A stretch of 64,000 nucleotides of DNA. Origin: Neptuniibacter victor (GTDB taxonomy: Bacteria > Pseudomonadota > Gammaproteobacteria > Pseudomonadales > Balneatricaceae). The stretch spans positions 124,001-188,000 of the forward strand of contig AP025763.1 of the NCBI GenBank assembly GCA_027943745.1, read 5' to 3'. Of this stretch, positions 55,124-64,000 are shown in pieces. A program made the translations under genes and the position numbers. The number at the start of each line of letters is the position of its first letter. Within the stretch, counting starts at the first letter, position 1. The notes beneath the pieces are model-generated. The model had not been told where the DNA came from, did not search any database, and saw only the letters and a list, made by a program, of their open reading frames with translations.

Positions 55124-55741
55124 GTGCGTATTTTACTGACTCTATTAATACTAATTACTGCCAACGTTACATTGACCACTTCGGTGCATGCTCGTTCACT
55201 TGTTGTGCTTGGTGATAGTTTATCTGCCGCTTATAAAATGAAACCTGAGCAGGGCTGGGTTCAATTGCTTGAGAATCGTTTACGAATTGAAGGATATTCT
55301 CAAGACATTATTAATGCGAGTGTCAGTGGAGATACTACCCAAAATGGTATCGCGCGTCTCAAGTTGCTATTGCAACAGGTTGATGCACAAATCGTTATTA
55401 TTGAGCTCGGTGGTAATGACGGTTTACGGGGGACGCCTCCTTTTGCGATCAAAAGGAACTTACAGCGTTTAATCGATATGGCCGAAGGTGCTGATGCACA
55501 AGTGTTGCTGCTAGGTATGCAGCTGCCACCGAACTACGGGAAAGCATACACTATGAAGTTTAGTGAAATTTATAGGGAGGTGGCGGATGATGCGGAAGTC
55601 GCGTTTGTGCCTTTCTTTATGGAAAACGTAGCTTTAGTGCCTGAGAGAATGCAAGCCGATGGTATACACCCAAGTATAGCGGGTCAGCCTTTCCTATTGG
55701 ACACGGTATGGCCGTATCTAGAAGCCGTGTTGAATCAGTAG
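55124..55741 (+). CDS. tesA: SGNH-family esterase/thioesterase TesA
   Basis: A 205-residue periplasmic arylesterase/acyl-CoA thioesterase I/lysophospholipase L1. Sec signal peptide ends near V-H-A-R (about 23-24). SGNH blocks: G-D-S-L-S with the nucleophile Ser, G-G-N-D near 95, and D-G-I-H-P with catalytic Asp/His near 184. The GTG start has AGG upstream. It is divergent from ybbA. Confidence 0.94.
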   Translation: MRILLTLLILITANVTLTTSVHARSLVVLGDSLSAAYKMKPEQGWVQLLENRLRIEGYSQDIINASVSGDTTQNGIARLKLLLQQVDAQIVIIELGGNDGLRGTPPFAIKRNLQRLIDMAEGADAQVLLLGMQLPPNYGKAYTMKFSEIYREVADDAEVAFVPFFMENVALVPERMQADGIHPSIAGQPFLLDTVWPYLEAVLNQ

Positions 55742-55761
55742 CTTCCGTTTTTGAGGGTAAT

Positions 55762-55792
55762 AAAAAAGGCACTTATAAAAGTGCCTTTTTTT
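55762..55792. terminator. Bidirectional terminator
   Basis: AAAAAAGGCACTT / AAGTGCCTTTTTT with ATAA loop, between tesA and convergent sodB. Confidence 0.95.
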
Positions 55793-55806
55793 ACGGAAGT
55801 AAAAGC

Positions 55807-56388
55807 TTACGCGAAGTTAGCGTTTACGAAATCCCAGTTTACTAATGCCCAGAAACCTTTTAGGTAATCAGGACGAACATTGCGGTAATCGATGTAGTAA
55901 GCGTGTTCCCAAAGGTCAACAGTTAGCAGTGGAGTCTGGCCTTCAGTTAGCGGGCAGCCTGCATTGCTTGTGTTTACGATGTCGATAGAACCATCAGCAT
56001 TTTTAACTAACCAAGTCCAGCTAGAACCGAAGTTGTTAACCGCTTTGTCATTTAGTGCTGCTTGGAAGTCTGCAAAAGAGCCCCATTTAGCGTTGATAGC
56101 GTCAGCGATAGCGCCTGTTGGTTCGCCGCCAGCATTTGGTGCTAGGCAGTTCCAGTAGAACGTGTGGTTCCAGATCTGTGCTGCGTTGTTGAATACGCCG
56201 CCAGCAGGAGCAGATGTGATGATCTCTTCAAGCGTTTTGCCTTCAAATTCAGAACCAGGAAGCAAACCGTTTAGCTTAACAACATAAGTGTTGTGGTGCT
56301 TGCCGTGGTGAAAATCTAATGTTTCTGCAGAGATATGTGGTTCTAGAGCGTCCTTTGCATAAGGTAGCGGCGGAAGTTCAAAGCTCAT
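55807..56388 (-). CDS. sodB: Iron superoxide dismutase
   Basis: Dismutates superoxide in the cytoplasm. A 193-residue protein of standard FeSOD length from ATG 56388, with AAGGTG before it; ATG 56397 would add three residues. Metal ligands lie in H-x-x-x-H-H-x-x-Y near 26-34, W-N-H-T-F-Y-W near 70 and W-E-H-A-Y-Y near 158. The A-Q-I-W-N-H-T and G-S-S-W-T-W-L patterns indicate the iron type. The upstream 290 bp is AT-rich; I found no clear regulatory site. Confidence 0.96.
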   Translation of the reverse strand: MSFELPPLPYAKDALEPHISAETLDFHHGKHHNTYVVKLNGLLPGSEFEGKTLEEIITSAPAGGVFNNAAQIWNHTFYWNCLAPNAGGEPTGAIADAINAKWGSFADFQAALNDKAVNNFGSSWTWLVKNADGSIDIVNTSNAGCPLTEGQTPLLTVDLWEHAYYIDYRNVRPDYLKGFWALVNWDFVNANFA

Positions 56389-56679
56389 AAGTGTCACCTT
56401 ATTGTGTCAGTCTATTTAAGACAGATTGTCAGACAGTTGAACGATCATTTTGTTGCTCACGCTATGATTGATCAACCGATAAATACGAATTCGTGGGAAT
56501 GATAGCACTCAATACTTTACATTTCATGGTACAAAAAGTGTGTTTAATCGATCATTTGTCGTTCAATTATCGTTTCCTTTCGTATGTTGCGACTAAAGTT
56601 TGCTGAAACTGTTATCTATTAGCCCTAGAATGGCGTGCAGAATTTTTTTACATAACTATAAAAAAGTGATTATTTTACG

Positions 56680-56961
56680 ATGTACAAGGTATTGATTTGG
56701 ATCTCATTTGTTGCGCTAGGTATTCTAGCTGTGAAAACTCAGTTTTTGGCTTCTAGTACGTTTGGGCCTTTTAAAGAGGGGTGTATGCAGGGGGAAGGAG
56801 CGACAGAAGCTCGGTGTGATTGTTTAGCTAAGTATGTCCATAAACACTTTAGTGATAATGAAGTGAAATTAATAATGGCTAATCAAGTGAATGACCCTGA
56901 TTTTAAATTTAAGGTAGAAGAGGTTGTTCGCGCCGGTTCTAAGTCCTGTGCTGCTGAGTAA
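56680..56961 (+). CDS. Small membrane-anchored cysteine protein
   Basis: 93 residues: a hydrophobic N-terminal segment (about 4-20) acting as signal anchor, then a domain with four cysteines (E-G-C, R-C-D-C, S-C near 35, 46, 48 and 90) likely exported and disulfide-bonded. No family recognised, although the pattern resembles small periplasmic conserved hypotheticals of marine gammaproteobacteria. Its stop is directly adjacent to the end of the convergent response-regulator gene. Confidence 0.65.
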   Translation: MYKVLIWISFVALGILAVKTQFLASSTFGPFKEGCMQGEGATEARCDCLAKYVHKHFSDNEVKLIMANQVNDPDFKFKVEEVVRAGSKSCAAE

Positions 56962-58317
56962 TTAAGGCTGACGGTTCTCTTCTAAGCTTGTTTCAGCTAT
57001 TGGCAAGATCAGTACTTCGCCCGAATCTTGTTGATAGCTGATAATCTTTTCGATGATCTCTTCGTTTATTTCGGTTCCTTTCGCTAACAACAGAATATGA
57101 TGTTTAGTAAAGAAATCATGCGCGATGATCATGCCTGCTTTCAAGCCCGCTGCTTGGATAGCGATGGAAATTGTTTCTTTCGAGCGTTTTTTTAACAGCG
57201 ATTCAAGCAGATCAAGAAGCTCGTGATCATAGAGGTGATTTGCTTTTAATCTAAGGGTTGCAATGGCCTGGGCTTGATCTAATTCTACCTCCTCTCTATC
57301 CCCACTTATTAATGCCATATAGTCTCGAATGATACGCAAAATTCTCGAGCCTAATGGTATAGATAGCCCTTTTAGGTGATCAGGGAAGCCACTCCCATCA
57401 ATATTTTCTTCGATACTCCTTATTAGTTTTCCTGCTTCATATAGATGTTCTAATGGTATTAACGCTGATTGAGCAATAATCGGATATTGATGAAATATTT
57501 TGAGCTCTTGGTTGTTCATTTCATCGGGTGATTTTGCTGAGAGTGAATCTTTCAAGACGACTTTGCTTGCTTCTATTAATTGAGCAGCATACCCAATTTG
57601 TTGTATATCAAAAGAGGGTAGGCTCAGCTCGTGAGCAACTATCGTAGCTAGTTCGGCAATTTTCTTTCCCCTGCCTTGTTTACGACTGTGAAGTTCCAGT
57701 AACCCTGAGAGTACTTCTACAGCTTGTTTGTAAGCATGTGTGAGGTCTAGTTGAGCCGCGTCGATAAATAGGGATGTTTGGTGCAGCTCTTCCGTTCGGT
57801 TTTCTAAGTCTTGATTCAAATCTAGATTTTTAGATTGAATCTGTTTCGCTTTGCTTTTTAAGTTAGTTGCCTGCGTTCTTAAGTCTTTATACTTACTATG
57901 TAAGGTGGTTTCTTGTGCTGTTCGTTCATCATCCCACTGCTTAGTTTTATAAGCATGGAGAATCGCTTCATGAAGTTGAATTCGCTTTAGGGGGAGTGTG
58001 AATAGGTTTTGAACATGACCTTTATTGATGGCATGAAGTAAATCGTCTTTACTCGGATCTTGAGCAATCATAATGCGTTTTACGGCGGAAAACTGGCGGG
58101 TTACTTCACTGGCGAGCTTAATTCCACCTGTATCAGAAAGTTCGATGTCTAGTAATAGAACATCAATCTCGGGGTCTAACTTTTCTAATGCGCATAGGGC
58201 GTCATGTGCATTGTCGACCTCTTCTAATGGCCAATTCATCGGCACGATAGCGTTACGGCATTCTTCCAGCATGGTTGGATTAGTGGTGGCTAATAATATG
58301 CTGGGCAGGAGCTTCAT
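56962..58317 (-). CDS. Response regulator with degenerate HD-GYP domain
   Basis: A 451-residue protein: receiver domain (about 5-125) with D-x-x-L-L-L-D-I-E-L-S-D phospho-site near 57, a coiled coil (about 130-190) and an HD-GYP-like domain (about 195-385). In active HD-GYP phosphodiesterases the motifs are H-D-I-G-K and H-H-E...D-G-x-G-Y-P; here the HD site reads as Q-L-I-E-A-S-K and the second as S-I-E-E-N-I-D-G-S-G-F-P, so metal-binding residues are lost. I infer a non-catalytic receptor or adaptor. No kinase gene is adjacent. Confidence 0.85.
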   Translation of the reverse strand: MKLLPSILLATTNPTMLEECRNAIVPMNWPLEEVDNAHDALCALEKLDPEIDVLLLDIELSDTGGIKLASEVTRQFSAVKRIMIAQDPSKDDLLHAINKGHVQNLFTLPLKRIQLHEAILHAYKTKQWDDERTAQETTLHSKYKDLRTQATNLKSKAKQIQSKNLDLNQDLENRTEELHQTSLFIDAAQLDLTHAYKQAVEVLSGLLELHSRKQGRGKKIAELATIVAHELSLPSFDIQQIGYAAQLIEASKVVLKDSLSAKSPDEMNNQELKIFHQYPIIAQSALIPLEHLYEAGKLIRSIEENIDGSGFPDHLKGLSIPLGSRILRIIRDYMALISGDREEVELDQAQAIATLRLKANHLYDHELLDLLESLLKKRSKETISIAIQAAGLKAGMIIAHDFFTKHHILLLAKGTEINEEIIEKIISYQQDSGEVLILPIAETSLEENRQP

Positions 58318-58388
58318 GGGCTCACCTCGGTCACTACGTGGTTTAACTTGCCGTATCTAAGTTTAGCAGTTACATAGAAATTGTTTTT

Positions 58389-59207
58389 TTAGCGCGATAA
58401 TGTGATCTCTTCTAACGGGAACTGAGGGTCTCCGCAGACATAAAAATAGGGGTTTATTAGCGATTCTTTTTGGTTATAGGTCAATGGGCGTAGGTTATTG
58501 GTATCCACGAGACGGCCTCCCGCAGCTTCTACGATGGCTTGAGCCGCTGCGGTATCCCATTCACTGGTCGGAAATAAGCGTGGATAGAAGTCGGCAATAC
58601 CTTCTGCGATTAGACACATTTTGAGTGAGCTACCGATGCCCCTGTTTTTGACTTTGTTGAAGTGGTGGTGAATGGATTTGAGTAAATCCTCATTCGCTTC
58701 TTGGCCGTGTCTGCGGCTGGCAGCAATAATCAGCTCTTGGGTTAGAGGGCGGCTTCGGATTTGGGCTGCAGGTCTGTTGTTAACTTGTTTCCACGCGCCT
58801 AAATCGGTACTACCCCAGTAAGCTGTTTTGGTCACAGGAACATAGATGATACCAAGAATAGGACGGTGATCTTTTATAAGCGCGATGTTAATGGTGAACT
58901 CATCGTTACGTTGTATAAACTCTTTAGTGCCATCTAATGGATCTATACACCAGAAGCTATCCCATTGTTTACGTTTGTCGAAGGGAATCGAGGCATCTTC
59001 TTCGCTGAGTTGGGGTAGCGATGGCGTGAGAGCGTCTAGGCCTTGTTTAATAACCCTATGCGCAGCCATATCTGCCGCTGTGACTGGTGAGTCATCCTGC
59101 TTATGCTGGATCGAGAAGTCGTCATTCTCGTAAACCGCCATAATGGCTTGGCTAGCTTGTTCACAAATAGGTAAAAGCGATTGTATGAGTTGTTTGTGAT
59201 CAGTCAT
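58389..59207 (-). CDS. cysQ: 3'(2'),5'-bisphosphate nucleotidase CysQ
   Basis: Hydrolyses 3'-phosphoadenosine 5'-phosphate (PAP) produced in sulfate assimilation. A 272-residue inositol-monophosphatase-fold protein with metal motifs E-E near 69-70, D-P-L-D-G-T-K-E-F near 92-100 and E-W-D-T-A-A-A-Q-A-I near 218. It is 55 bp after nudE, on the same strand, so probably co-transcribed. Confidence 0.93.
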   Translation of the reverse strand: MTDHKQLIQSLLPICEQASQAIMAVYENDDFSIQHKQDDSPVTAADMAAHRVIKQGLDALTPSLPQLSEEDASIPFDKRKQWDSFWCIDPLDGTKEFIQRNDEFTINIALIKDHRPILGIIYVPVTKTAYWGSTDLGAWKQVNNRPAAQIRSRPLTQELIIAASRRHGQEANEDLLKSIHHHFNKVKNRGIGSSLKMCLIAEGIADFYPRLFPTSEWDTAAAQAIVEAAGGRLVDTNNLRPLTYNQKESLINPYFYVCGDPQFPLEEITLSR

Positions 59208-59262
59208 CGTGCTGCCTCGCTAATGATTCTTTCATCAGAATAGCGCTATTGTGTTTGGGTTA

Positions 59263-59823
59263 TTAGTCGCCTTTTGTCGATTCTTTTATCAGAAAGTCTT
59301 TAACCATATATAAAGCGGCAATCGCTCGTGCTTCCGTGAAATCTTCATCTTGGATAAGCTGGTCGAGTTGCTCAAGGGGCCAGCTGACTACCTCCATCTC
59401 TTCCGGTTCATCGCCTTCTAAACGACAAGGATAAAGATCGCGTGCGATCACCGCGGTCACTTTATGTCCCATGTAGTTAGGAGCTGACGTCATTACTTTT
59501 AATGTATCTAATTGACGACTGCCAAAGCCTGCTTCCTCTTTTAATTCTCTGTCCGCAGCGGTGTGCTCATCCTCGCCTGGGTCGATAAGACCTTTGGGTA
59601 GGGTTAGCGTGTAATCTTCCAGTCCTACAGCATATTCACGAATAAGCAAAACGTGGTTATCAGCTGTAATGGGAATGATCATGACTGCGCCGCGCCCTCT
59701 ATTAGCTAAGCGCTCGTATGTGCGTGTAACACCGTTGGAAAAACGAAGTTCGACCTCTTCTACTCTAAATAAACGGCTTTTAGCTGTATTAGTTACCTTC
59801 AAAATCTCGGGTTTAACCGGCAT
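59263..59823 (-). CDS. nudE: ADP compounds hydrolase NudE
   Basis: A 186-residue Nudix hydrolase acting on ADP-ribose, Ap3A and NADH-type compounds. The Nudix box is G-L-I-D-P-G-E-D-E-H-T-A-A-D-R-E-L-K-E-E-A-G, fully matching the G-x5-E-x7-R-E-U-x-E-E-x-G-U signature. It is divergent from yrfG with 19 bp between, part of the conserved nudE-yrfG-hslR-hslO-pckA region. Confidence 0.94.
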   Translation of the reverse strand: MPVKPEILKVTNTAKSRLFRVEEVELRFSNGVTRTYERLANRGRGAVMIIPITADNHVLLIREYAVGLEDYTLTLPKGLIDPGEDEHTAADRELKEEAGFGSRQLDTLKVMTSAPNYMGHKVTAVIARDLYPCRLEGDEPEEMEVVSWPLEQLDQLIQDEDFTEARAIAALYMVKDFLIKESTKGD

Positions 59824-59842
59824 ACTGAGGCTTCCTCTATGA

Positions 59843-60508
59843 ATGGCCTATAAAATGTTTGATTGGCAGAGCATCGATACCGTTTTACTTGATATGGACG
59901 GTACACTTCTTGATCTACACTTTGATACCTTTTTCTGGTTAGAACATCTTCCTTTGCGCTATGCGCAGATACATTCGATTGATACAGAAGATGCTCGTCA
60001 GTGGTTACACGAGCGTATCATACAGCAGCAAGGTTCGCTTAACTGGTATTGCATCGATTATTGGACCCAAGAGTTAAGTGTGCCGGTTGCCGAACTTAAA
60101 AAAGAAGTGGCTGATAAAATCGGTTTTCGGCCGCATGTCCATGACTTTCTAGCGAGCCTGAAACAGCATGGTATTCGTAGCGTTATAGTGACGAATGCAC
60201 ACCAAGATAGTTTGAATCTGAAAATAGAGAAAACAGGGCTAAACCAGCTGGTGGACGAGGTTATTTGTTCGCATGATTTTGCCATGGCAAAGGAAACACC
60301 AGGTTTTTGGGATAAACTACAAGAGGTGGAGCCCTTCGATAAGCAGCGTACCTTGCTTATTGATGATAGTTTTGCTGTGCTTGAGAGTGCGCGGGCGTAT
60401 GGTATTCGCTATTTACTGTCTATCTTTCAACCGGACAGTCAGCAACCTAAACGTGAAATTGAGAATTTCGCGGCGATTGAGCATTTTAATGAGATTACCC
60501 CGAAGTAG
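59843..60508 (+). CDS. yrfG: GMP/IMP 5'-nucleotidase YrfG (HAD family)
   Basis: A 221-residue HAD-superfamily phosphatase dephosphorylating GMP/IMP. Motif I D-M-D-G-T-L-L-D near 18-25, motif II T-N-A near 118 and motif IV D-D-S near 176-178. The start could be ATG 59843 or ATG 59855; the RBS is poor for both. It lies 11 bp before hslR. Confidence 0.92.
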   Translation: MAYKMFDWQSIDTVLLDMDGTLLDLHFDTFFWLEHLPLRYAQIHSIDTEDARQWLHERIIQQQGSLNWYCIDYWTQELSVPVAELKKEVADKIGFRPHVHDFLASLKQHGIRSVIVTNAHQDSLNLKIEKTGLNQLVDEVICSHDFAMAKETPGFWDKLQEVEPFDKQRTLLIDDSFAVLESARAYGIRYLLSIFQPDSQQPKREIENFAAIEHFNEITPK

Positions 60509-60519
60509 AACGGAATAGC

Positions 60520-60927
60520 ATGAGTCAACCTGAAGATAAGGTTCGTCTAGATAAGTGGCTATGGGCTGCTCGATTTTATAAAACGCGAGCAATTGCCAAG
60601 CAGATGATTGATGGTGGAAAAGTCCACTACAATGGCCAGCGTACTAAATGTAGCCGCCATGTAGAGGTCGGGGCGACATTAATGATTCGACAAGGGTTTG
60701 ATGAAAAAGAAGTCGTTGTGCTTGAGCTATCTGATCGTCGCGGCGGTGCACCGGATGCACAACGCTTATATAAAGAAACGGAAGCCAGTGTTGCAAAGCG
60801 AGAGGAGCATGCTGCTCATCGTAAAGCGATGGGGAGTGGTTTAAATCCTCGGAACCGCCCTAACAAGAAAGAGCGTCGGCAGATAATCTCTTTTAAAGAT
60901 AAAGAGCGCGGTATTTTCGATAAATAA
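60520..60927 (+). CDS. hslR: Heat-shock protein Hsp15 (S4 domain)
   Basis: A 135-residue RNA-binding protein that recycles free 50S subunits carrying nascent chains. The S4 domain spans about 8-70 (V-R-L-D-K-W-L-W-A-A-R-F-Y-K-T-R). The basic C-terminus is typical. Same transcription unit as yrfG. Confidence 0.95.
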   Translation: MSQPEDKVRLDKWLWAARFYKTRAIAKQMIDGGKVHYNGQRTKCSRHVEVGATLMIRQGFDEKEVVVLELSDRRGGAPDAQRLYKETEASVAKREEHAAHRKAMGSGLNPRNRPNKKERRQIISFKDKERGIFDK

Positions 60928-60948
60928 ATACCACGCCTAATGCCGTTG

Positions 60949-61788
60949 CTACCTTTGGCTCAGAATCGGGAGTTGATTGAGTAAAGGAATTTTAGCAATG
61001 AGCCTGATTAACGGTGTTAGTAGTCGATGGGTCGCATTGGTGAGGTGATGCAGTAGCGGTGTGCAAAACGCCCAGCTTAACGTCACCATGGCAGAGAATG
61101 CTCCCCCCACAACATTGTCACTTGCCCAATGAGCGCCCCCTACGATGCGGGGTAGCATAAAGAAAATGGCTAATACTAGCGCGAAGAATGACCAACCATT
61201 GCGCGCGTTGAGGATGATGAACCCCGCCCAGGTCAGAACAACTGCTGCATGGTCGCCGGGGAAACTATGTCCCGCTGCATCTTTAGCGGGGATCTCCGGC
61301 ACTATCTGACTAAAGCGAAATGCAGGTTCAAGCATCAACGAGGGACTGTTGCCGCTAAGGCCAATAGCTCGTGCATATTCATACACGGATTCTCTGATCG
61401 GAAACATGAGAACAAGCAGTAATATAAAGCCGATAATAGCTTGTTGTAATCGGTCGCGCTTAATCCCCATGCCGGGGAATGTAATACTTACGAGCATGAT
61501 GATTAAAGGCACTACATCGAATATACGTACATTGGCCCAAGCCCAGAAACGAGTCCAGCCTGTATCTTCAGATACAGTGCCGTTTAAACTGTAAAAGAGG
61601 GTTTGATCGATACTCCGCCAAAAAGCGAAGCCTGGATCGGTCAGGAAAAAGCCCAACCAAGCAAAAGCAAATAGGTGGCTGATGATTAGGGCTTTAATAT
61701 TCCAAGTAGGGCGGAAAACAGTCACAGTATTCATTGTAAAAATAGAATCTCGAATCATGAAGCGGGTATGATAAAATACCTGCATCAA
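60949..61788 (-). CDS. PAP2-family membrane phosphatase
   Basis: A 279-residue inner-membrane protein with about six helices. PAP2 motifs are S/A-A-G-H-S-F-P-G-D-H near 168 and R-I-V-G-G-A-H-W-A-S-D near 212-222. It probably dephosphorylates a lipid such as undecaprenyl pyrophosphate or phosphatidic acid. Starts at 61788, 61758 or 61734 are all possible; none has a strong RBS, and 61734 (M-N-T-V-T-V-F) best fits the first membrane helix. Its upstream region is shared with divergent hslO. Confidence 0.85.
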   Translation of the reverse strand: MMQVFYHTRFMIRDSIFTMNTVTVFRPTWNIKALIISHLFAFAWLGFFLTDPGFAFWRSIDQTLFYSLNGTVSEDTGWTRFWAWANVRIFDVVPLIIMLVSITFPGMGIKRDRLQQAIIGFILLLVLMFPIRESVYEYARAIGLSGNSPSLMLEPAFRFSQIVPEIPAKDAAGHSFPGDHAAVVLTWAGFIILNARNGWSFFALVLAIFFMLPRIVGGAHWASDNVVGGAFSAMVTLSWAFCTPLLHHLTNATHRLLTPLIRLIAKIPLLNQLPILSQR

Positions 61789-61845
61789 CTTGGATACCTG
61801 TCGAGGTATTCATTTTCTCTCGAATAACTCTACAGAATTTTTAAT

Positions 61846-62718
61846 ATGAGCAACCCTGATCAGATCCAACGGATCATGTTTGATGAATTGGATATTCGTG
61901 GTGTCGTATCGGGTTTACAAAAAACCTGTCACGACTGTTTTGAAAATCATGATTACCCTACCGCTATAAAAAAGGTACTAGGGGAGATGCTAGCGGCTGT
62001 TAGTTTGCTTAGCTCTAACCTTAAATTTGAAGGGCGATTGATCCTACAAGCCCAAGGTCAGGGTAATGTACGTTTGTTGATGGCCGAATCAAATCAAGAT
62101 CGAGATGTGCGGGCGATCGCTCGCTTTGATGGCGAGATTCCCGCCGACGCGTCTTTTAGTGATTTACTGCCAGAAGGCCAAGTCGTTTTGACGATTGAGC
62201 CAGATAAAGGCAATCGCTATCAAGGAGTTGTTCCTCTTGACGGAAAGACTTTAGCAAAATGTTTGGAAAACTATTTCATTAGTTCAGAGCAGCTACCTAC
62301 CCAAGTTCATTTAGCGTCGGACGGTGAAGCTGCTGCAGGTATGCTGTTGCAGGTGTTACCCGCAGAGGGCACAGGGGAAGAGGATTGGGACCGGATTAGC
62401 CATTTAGCTTCCACGTTGAAAAGTAGCGAGTTGTTAGAATTAGGCAATGAAACGCTGCTTTATCGTTTGTTCCATGAAGAACAGTGTCGTTTATATGAGC
62501 CAGATGATGTCCAATTTAAGTGTACCTGCTCGAGGGAACGGAGCTTGGCTTCATTGAAGTTGGTTGAAAAAGCGGAACTGCTGGATGTGATTGCAGAGAG
62601 CGGCATGGTGAATGTGAACTGCCAGTTTTGTAATGCGCATTATGGTTTTGATTTAACCGATATAGAGGCGCTTTTTTCTGATGCGACCTCCGCTACGGGC
62701 TCTAAAAATGTACATTAA
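61846..62718 (+). CDS. hslO: Redox-regulated chaperone Hsp33
   Basis: A 290-residue holdase that is activated by oxidation. The C-terminal zinc site is C-T-C near 226-228 and C-Q-F-C near 260-263, matching CxC and CxxC of Hsp33. The N-terminal substrate-binding fold is complete. It follows hslR in synteny with E. coli, with the PAP2 gene inserted between in reverse. Confidence 0.96.
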   Translation: MSNPDQIQRIMFDELDIRGVVSGLQKTCHDCFENHDYPTAIKKVLGEMLAAVSLLSSNLKFEGRLILQAQGQGNVRLLMAESNQDRDVRAIARFDGEIPADASFSDLLPEGQVVLTIEPDKGNRYQGVVPLDGKTLAKCLENYFISSEQLPTQVHLASDGEAAAGMLLQVLPAEGTGEEDWDRISHLASTLKSSELLELGNETLLYRLFHEEQCRLYEPDDVQFKCTCSRERSLASLKLVEKAELLDVIAESGMVNVNCQFCNAHYGFDLTDIEALFSDATSATGSKNVH

Positions 62719-62787
62719 TTAGCCAGCTTCAGAAAAAATTGCCCTAAGTCAAATGAGAACTGCTTTCAGTAATGGCGTATCGTGCGA

Positions 62788-62816
62788 TTTTTGTGCATAA
62801 TACGCCTCCTTATAAT
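62788..62816 (+). promoter_or_regulatory. Possible sigma-70 promoter of pckA
   Basis: TATAAT at 62811-62816 with TTTTTG at 62788-62793, 17 bp apart; the -35 is poor. It would start about 60 bases before pckA. Confidence 0.4.
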
Positions 62817-62881
62817 TACGATATATAGCCTTACGCCTTATTAGGTAACGTTATTGGCGCCTATGCCAAGGGAACCCAGTA

Positions 62882-64000
62882 ATGACCAAAGATTCTGTGA
62901 ACATTGCACACCAAAATTTAAGCCCAGCTGAGCTGGTAGAAAAAGCCATTGCCAACGGTGAAGGAACACTCGCTGACTCAGGCGCCCTGGTAGTAACAAC
63001 GGGCAAACGTACCGGTCGTTCTCCGATGGATCGTTTCATCGTAGAAGAACCAAGCACATCTGATTCAATCGATTGGGGTAGTATTAACCGTCCTTTCGAT
63101 GCTGATAAATTTGATGCGTTATGGACTCGTGTTGAAGAGTTTGTAGCGGATAAAGAGCATTTCGTGTCTAACGTACACGTAGGTTCTGATCCTAGCCACT
63201 ATCTTGCTGTAAAAATGACTACGCAGACTGCTTGGCAGAATCTGTTTGGCCAGAATTTGTTTATTCGCCCAGCGGAATATAACCCTAAGGCGAAAGAAGA
63301 GTGGCAGATCCTGAACGTAGCTGGTTTCGAATGCGATCCAGAGCGTGATGGCACTAACAGTGATGGTTGCGTAATCATCAACTTCGCTAAGCGTAAAGTG
63401 CTGCTTGCGGGCATGCGTTATGCGGGCGAAATGAAGAAGGCGATGTTCTCTGTACAGAACTTCCTACTTCCTGAAAAAGACGTACTACCAATGCATTGCT
63501 CTGCAAACGTTGGTGAAGATAACAGCACTACGTTGTTCTTCGGCCTTTCTGGTACTGGTAAAACAACACTGTCAGCTGACCCAGATCGTTACCTAATTGG
63601 TGATGATGAGCACGGTTGGGGTAAAGGTGTTGTTTTCAACTTAGAAGGTGGTTGCTACGCTAAAACCATCAACTTAAGCCAGAAAAACGAGCCAATCATC
63701 TGGGATGCCATCCGTTTCGGTGCAATTGTTGAAAACGTTGCCTTAAACGAACAGCGTACAGCTGATTATGACGATACTTCTCTTACCGAGAACGGTCGTT
63801 GTGCATACCCGCTACAACATGTTGAGAAGCGCACAGAAACGAATATGGGTGAAGAACCAGATTCGATTGTGTTCCTAACGTGTGATTTAACAGGTGTTCT
63901 ACCTCCTGTTTCTGTTCTAACAAAAGAAGCTGCTGCTTATCATTTCCTATCTGGTTATACCGCGCTTGTTGGTTCTACAGAGATGGGCTCTGGTGGTGGT
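62882..64000 (+). CDS. pckA: Phosphoenolpyruvate carboxykinase (ATP), 5' part
   Basis: Converts oxaloacetate and ATP to PEP for gluconeogenesis, essential when growing on the C4 acids taken up by the Dct system. The frame opens at ATG 62882 ([10 protein letters not shown]) and runs off the window after about 373 codons. Seen are [11 protein letters not shown] near 39-48, P-M-H-C-S-A-N-V-G near 204 and the P-loop [11 protein letters not shown] near 221. Standard length is about 520-540, so about 150 residues lie outside. No defect in the visible part. Confidence 0.95.
   Translation, partial: MTKDSVNIAHQNLSPAELVEKAIANGEGTLADSGALVVTTGKRTGRSPMDRFIVEEPSTSDSIDWGSINRPFDADKFDALWTRVEEFVADKEHFVSNVHVGSDPSHYLAVKMTTQTAWQNLFGQNLFIRPAEYNPKAKEEWQILNVAGFECDPERDGTNSDGCVIINFAKRKVLLAGMRYAGEMKKAMFSVQNFLLPEKDVLPMHCSANVGEDNSTTLFFGLSGTGKTTLSADPDRYLIGDDEHGWGKGVVFNLEGGCYAKTINLSQKNEPIIWDAIRFGAIVENVALNEQRTADYDDTSLTENGRCAYPLQHVEKRTETNMGEEPDSIVFLTCDLTGVLPPVSVLTKEAAAYHFLSGYTALVGSTEMGSGGG

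Overview
The window looks like a chromosomal segment of a marine, heterotrophic gammaproteobacterium of the Oceanospirillales type (Oceanospirillaceae-like; assigned from gene content and protein style, not from a database search). Supporting signs are the gmk-rpoZ-spoT and nudE/yrfG/hslR/hslO/pckA neighbourhoods, E. coli-type GshA, IlvA and RpiA, an AlgQ/Rsd protein, TRAP dicarboxylate transport, several chemoreceptors and cyclic-di-GMP proteins. I recognised no rRNA, tRNA, prophage, complete insertion sequence or CRISPR array.

Layout. 1-1.4 kb: 3' part of an unrecognised protein. 1.5-11.9 kb: an accessory amine-oxidation module. It holds an aldehyde dehydrogenase on the minus strand and, divergently, quinohemoprotein amine dehydrogenase (qhpA alpha, qhpD radical-SAM maturase, qhpC gamma, qhpB beta), an outer-membrane porin and a GAF-type sigma-54 activator. 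Both divergent transcripts start with good -24/-12 (sigma-54) promoters, and a 21-bp direct repeat between them is a candidate enhancer. Amine would be oxidised in the periplasm and the aldehyde then oxidised by the dehydrogenase. 12-28.7 kb: mostly housekeeping genes (M23 peptidase, gmk, rpoZ, spoT, ggt, HDOD protein, yheS, FKBP isomerase, WD40 lipoprotein, rsd, FliL-like protein, gshA, pyk). 28.9-38.1 kb: C4-dicarboxylate uptake, with the two-component pair DctB/DctD, a heme-binding chemoreceptor and dctPQM behind a sigma-54 promoter. A 263-bp element with terminal inverted repeats lies between dctB and dctD. 38.2-45.2 kb: membrane protein, pseudouridine synthase, second chemoreceptor, ilvA, rpiA, a CueR-like regulator and small membrane proteins. 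45.5-52 kb: a DUF748/AsmA-like protein, a PAS-GGDEF-EAL-CZB protein, then a cyclic-di-GMP-I riboswitch in front of a small exported protein. 52-64 kb: ybbAP/tesA, sodB, a degenerate HD-GYP response regulator, cysQ, nudE, yrfG, hslR, a PAP2 phosphatase, hslO and the 5' part of pckA, which is cut by the window end.

The points most worth following are the cyclic-di-GMP riboswitch with its uncharacterised small exported target, the amine dehydrogenase cluster that lacks nearby qhpE/F/G and has a sigma-54 control circuit, the mobile-looking structured element inside the dctBD operon, and the chemoreceptor with a periplasmic CXXCH heme motif.
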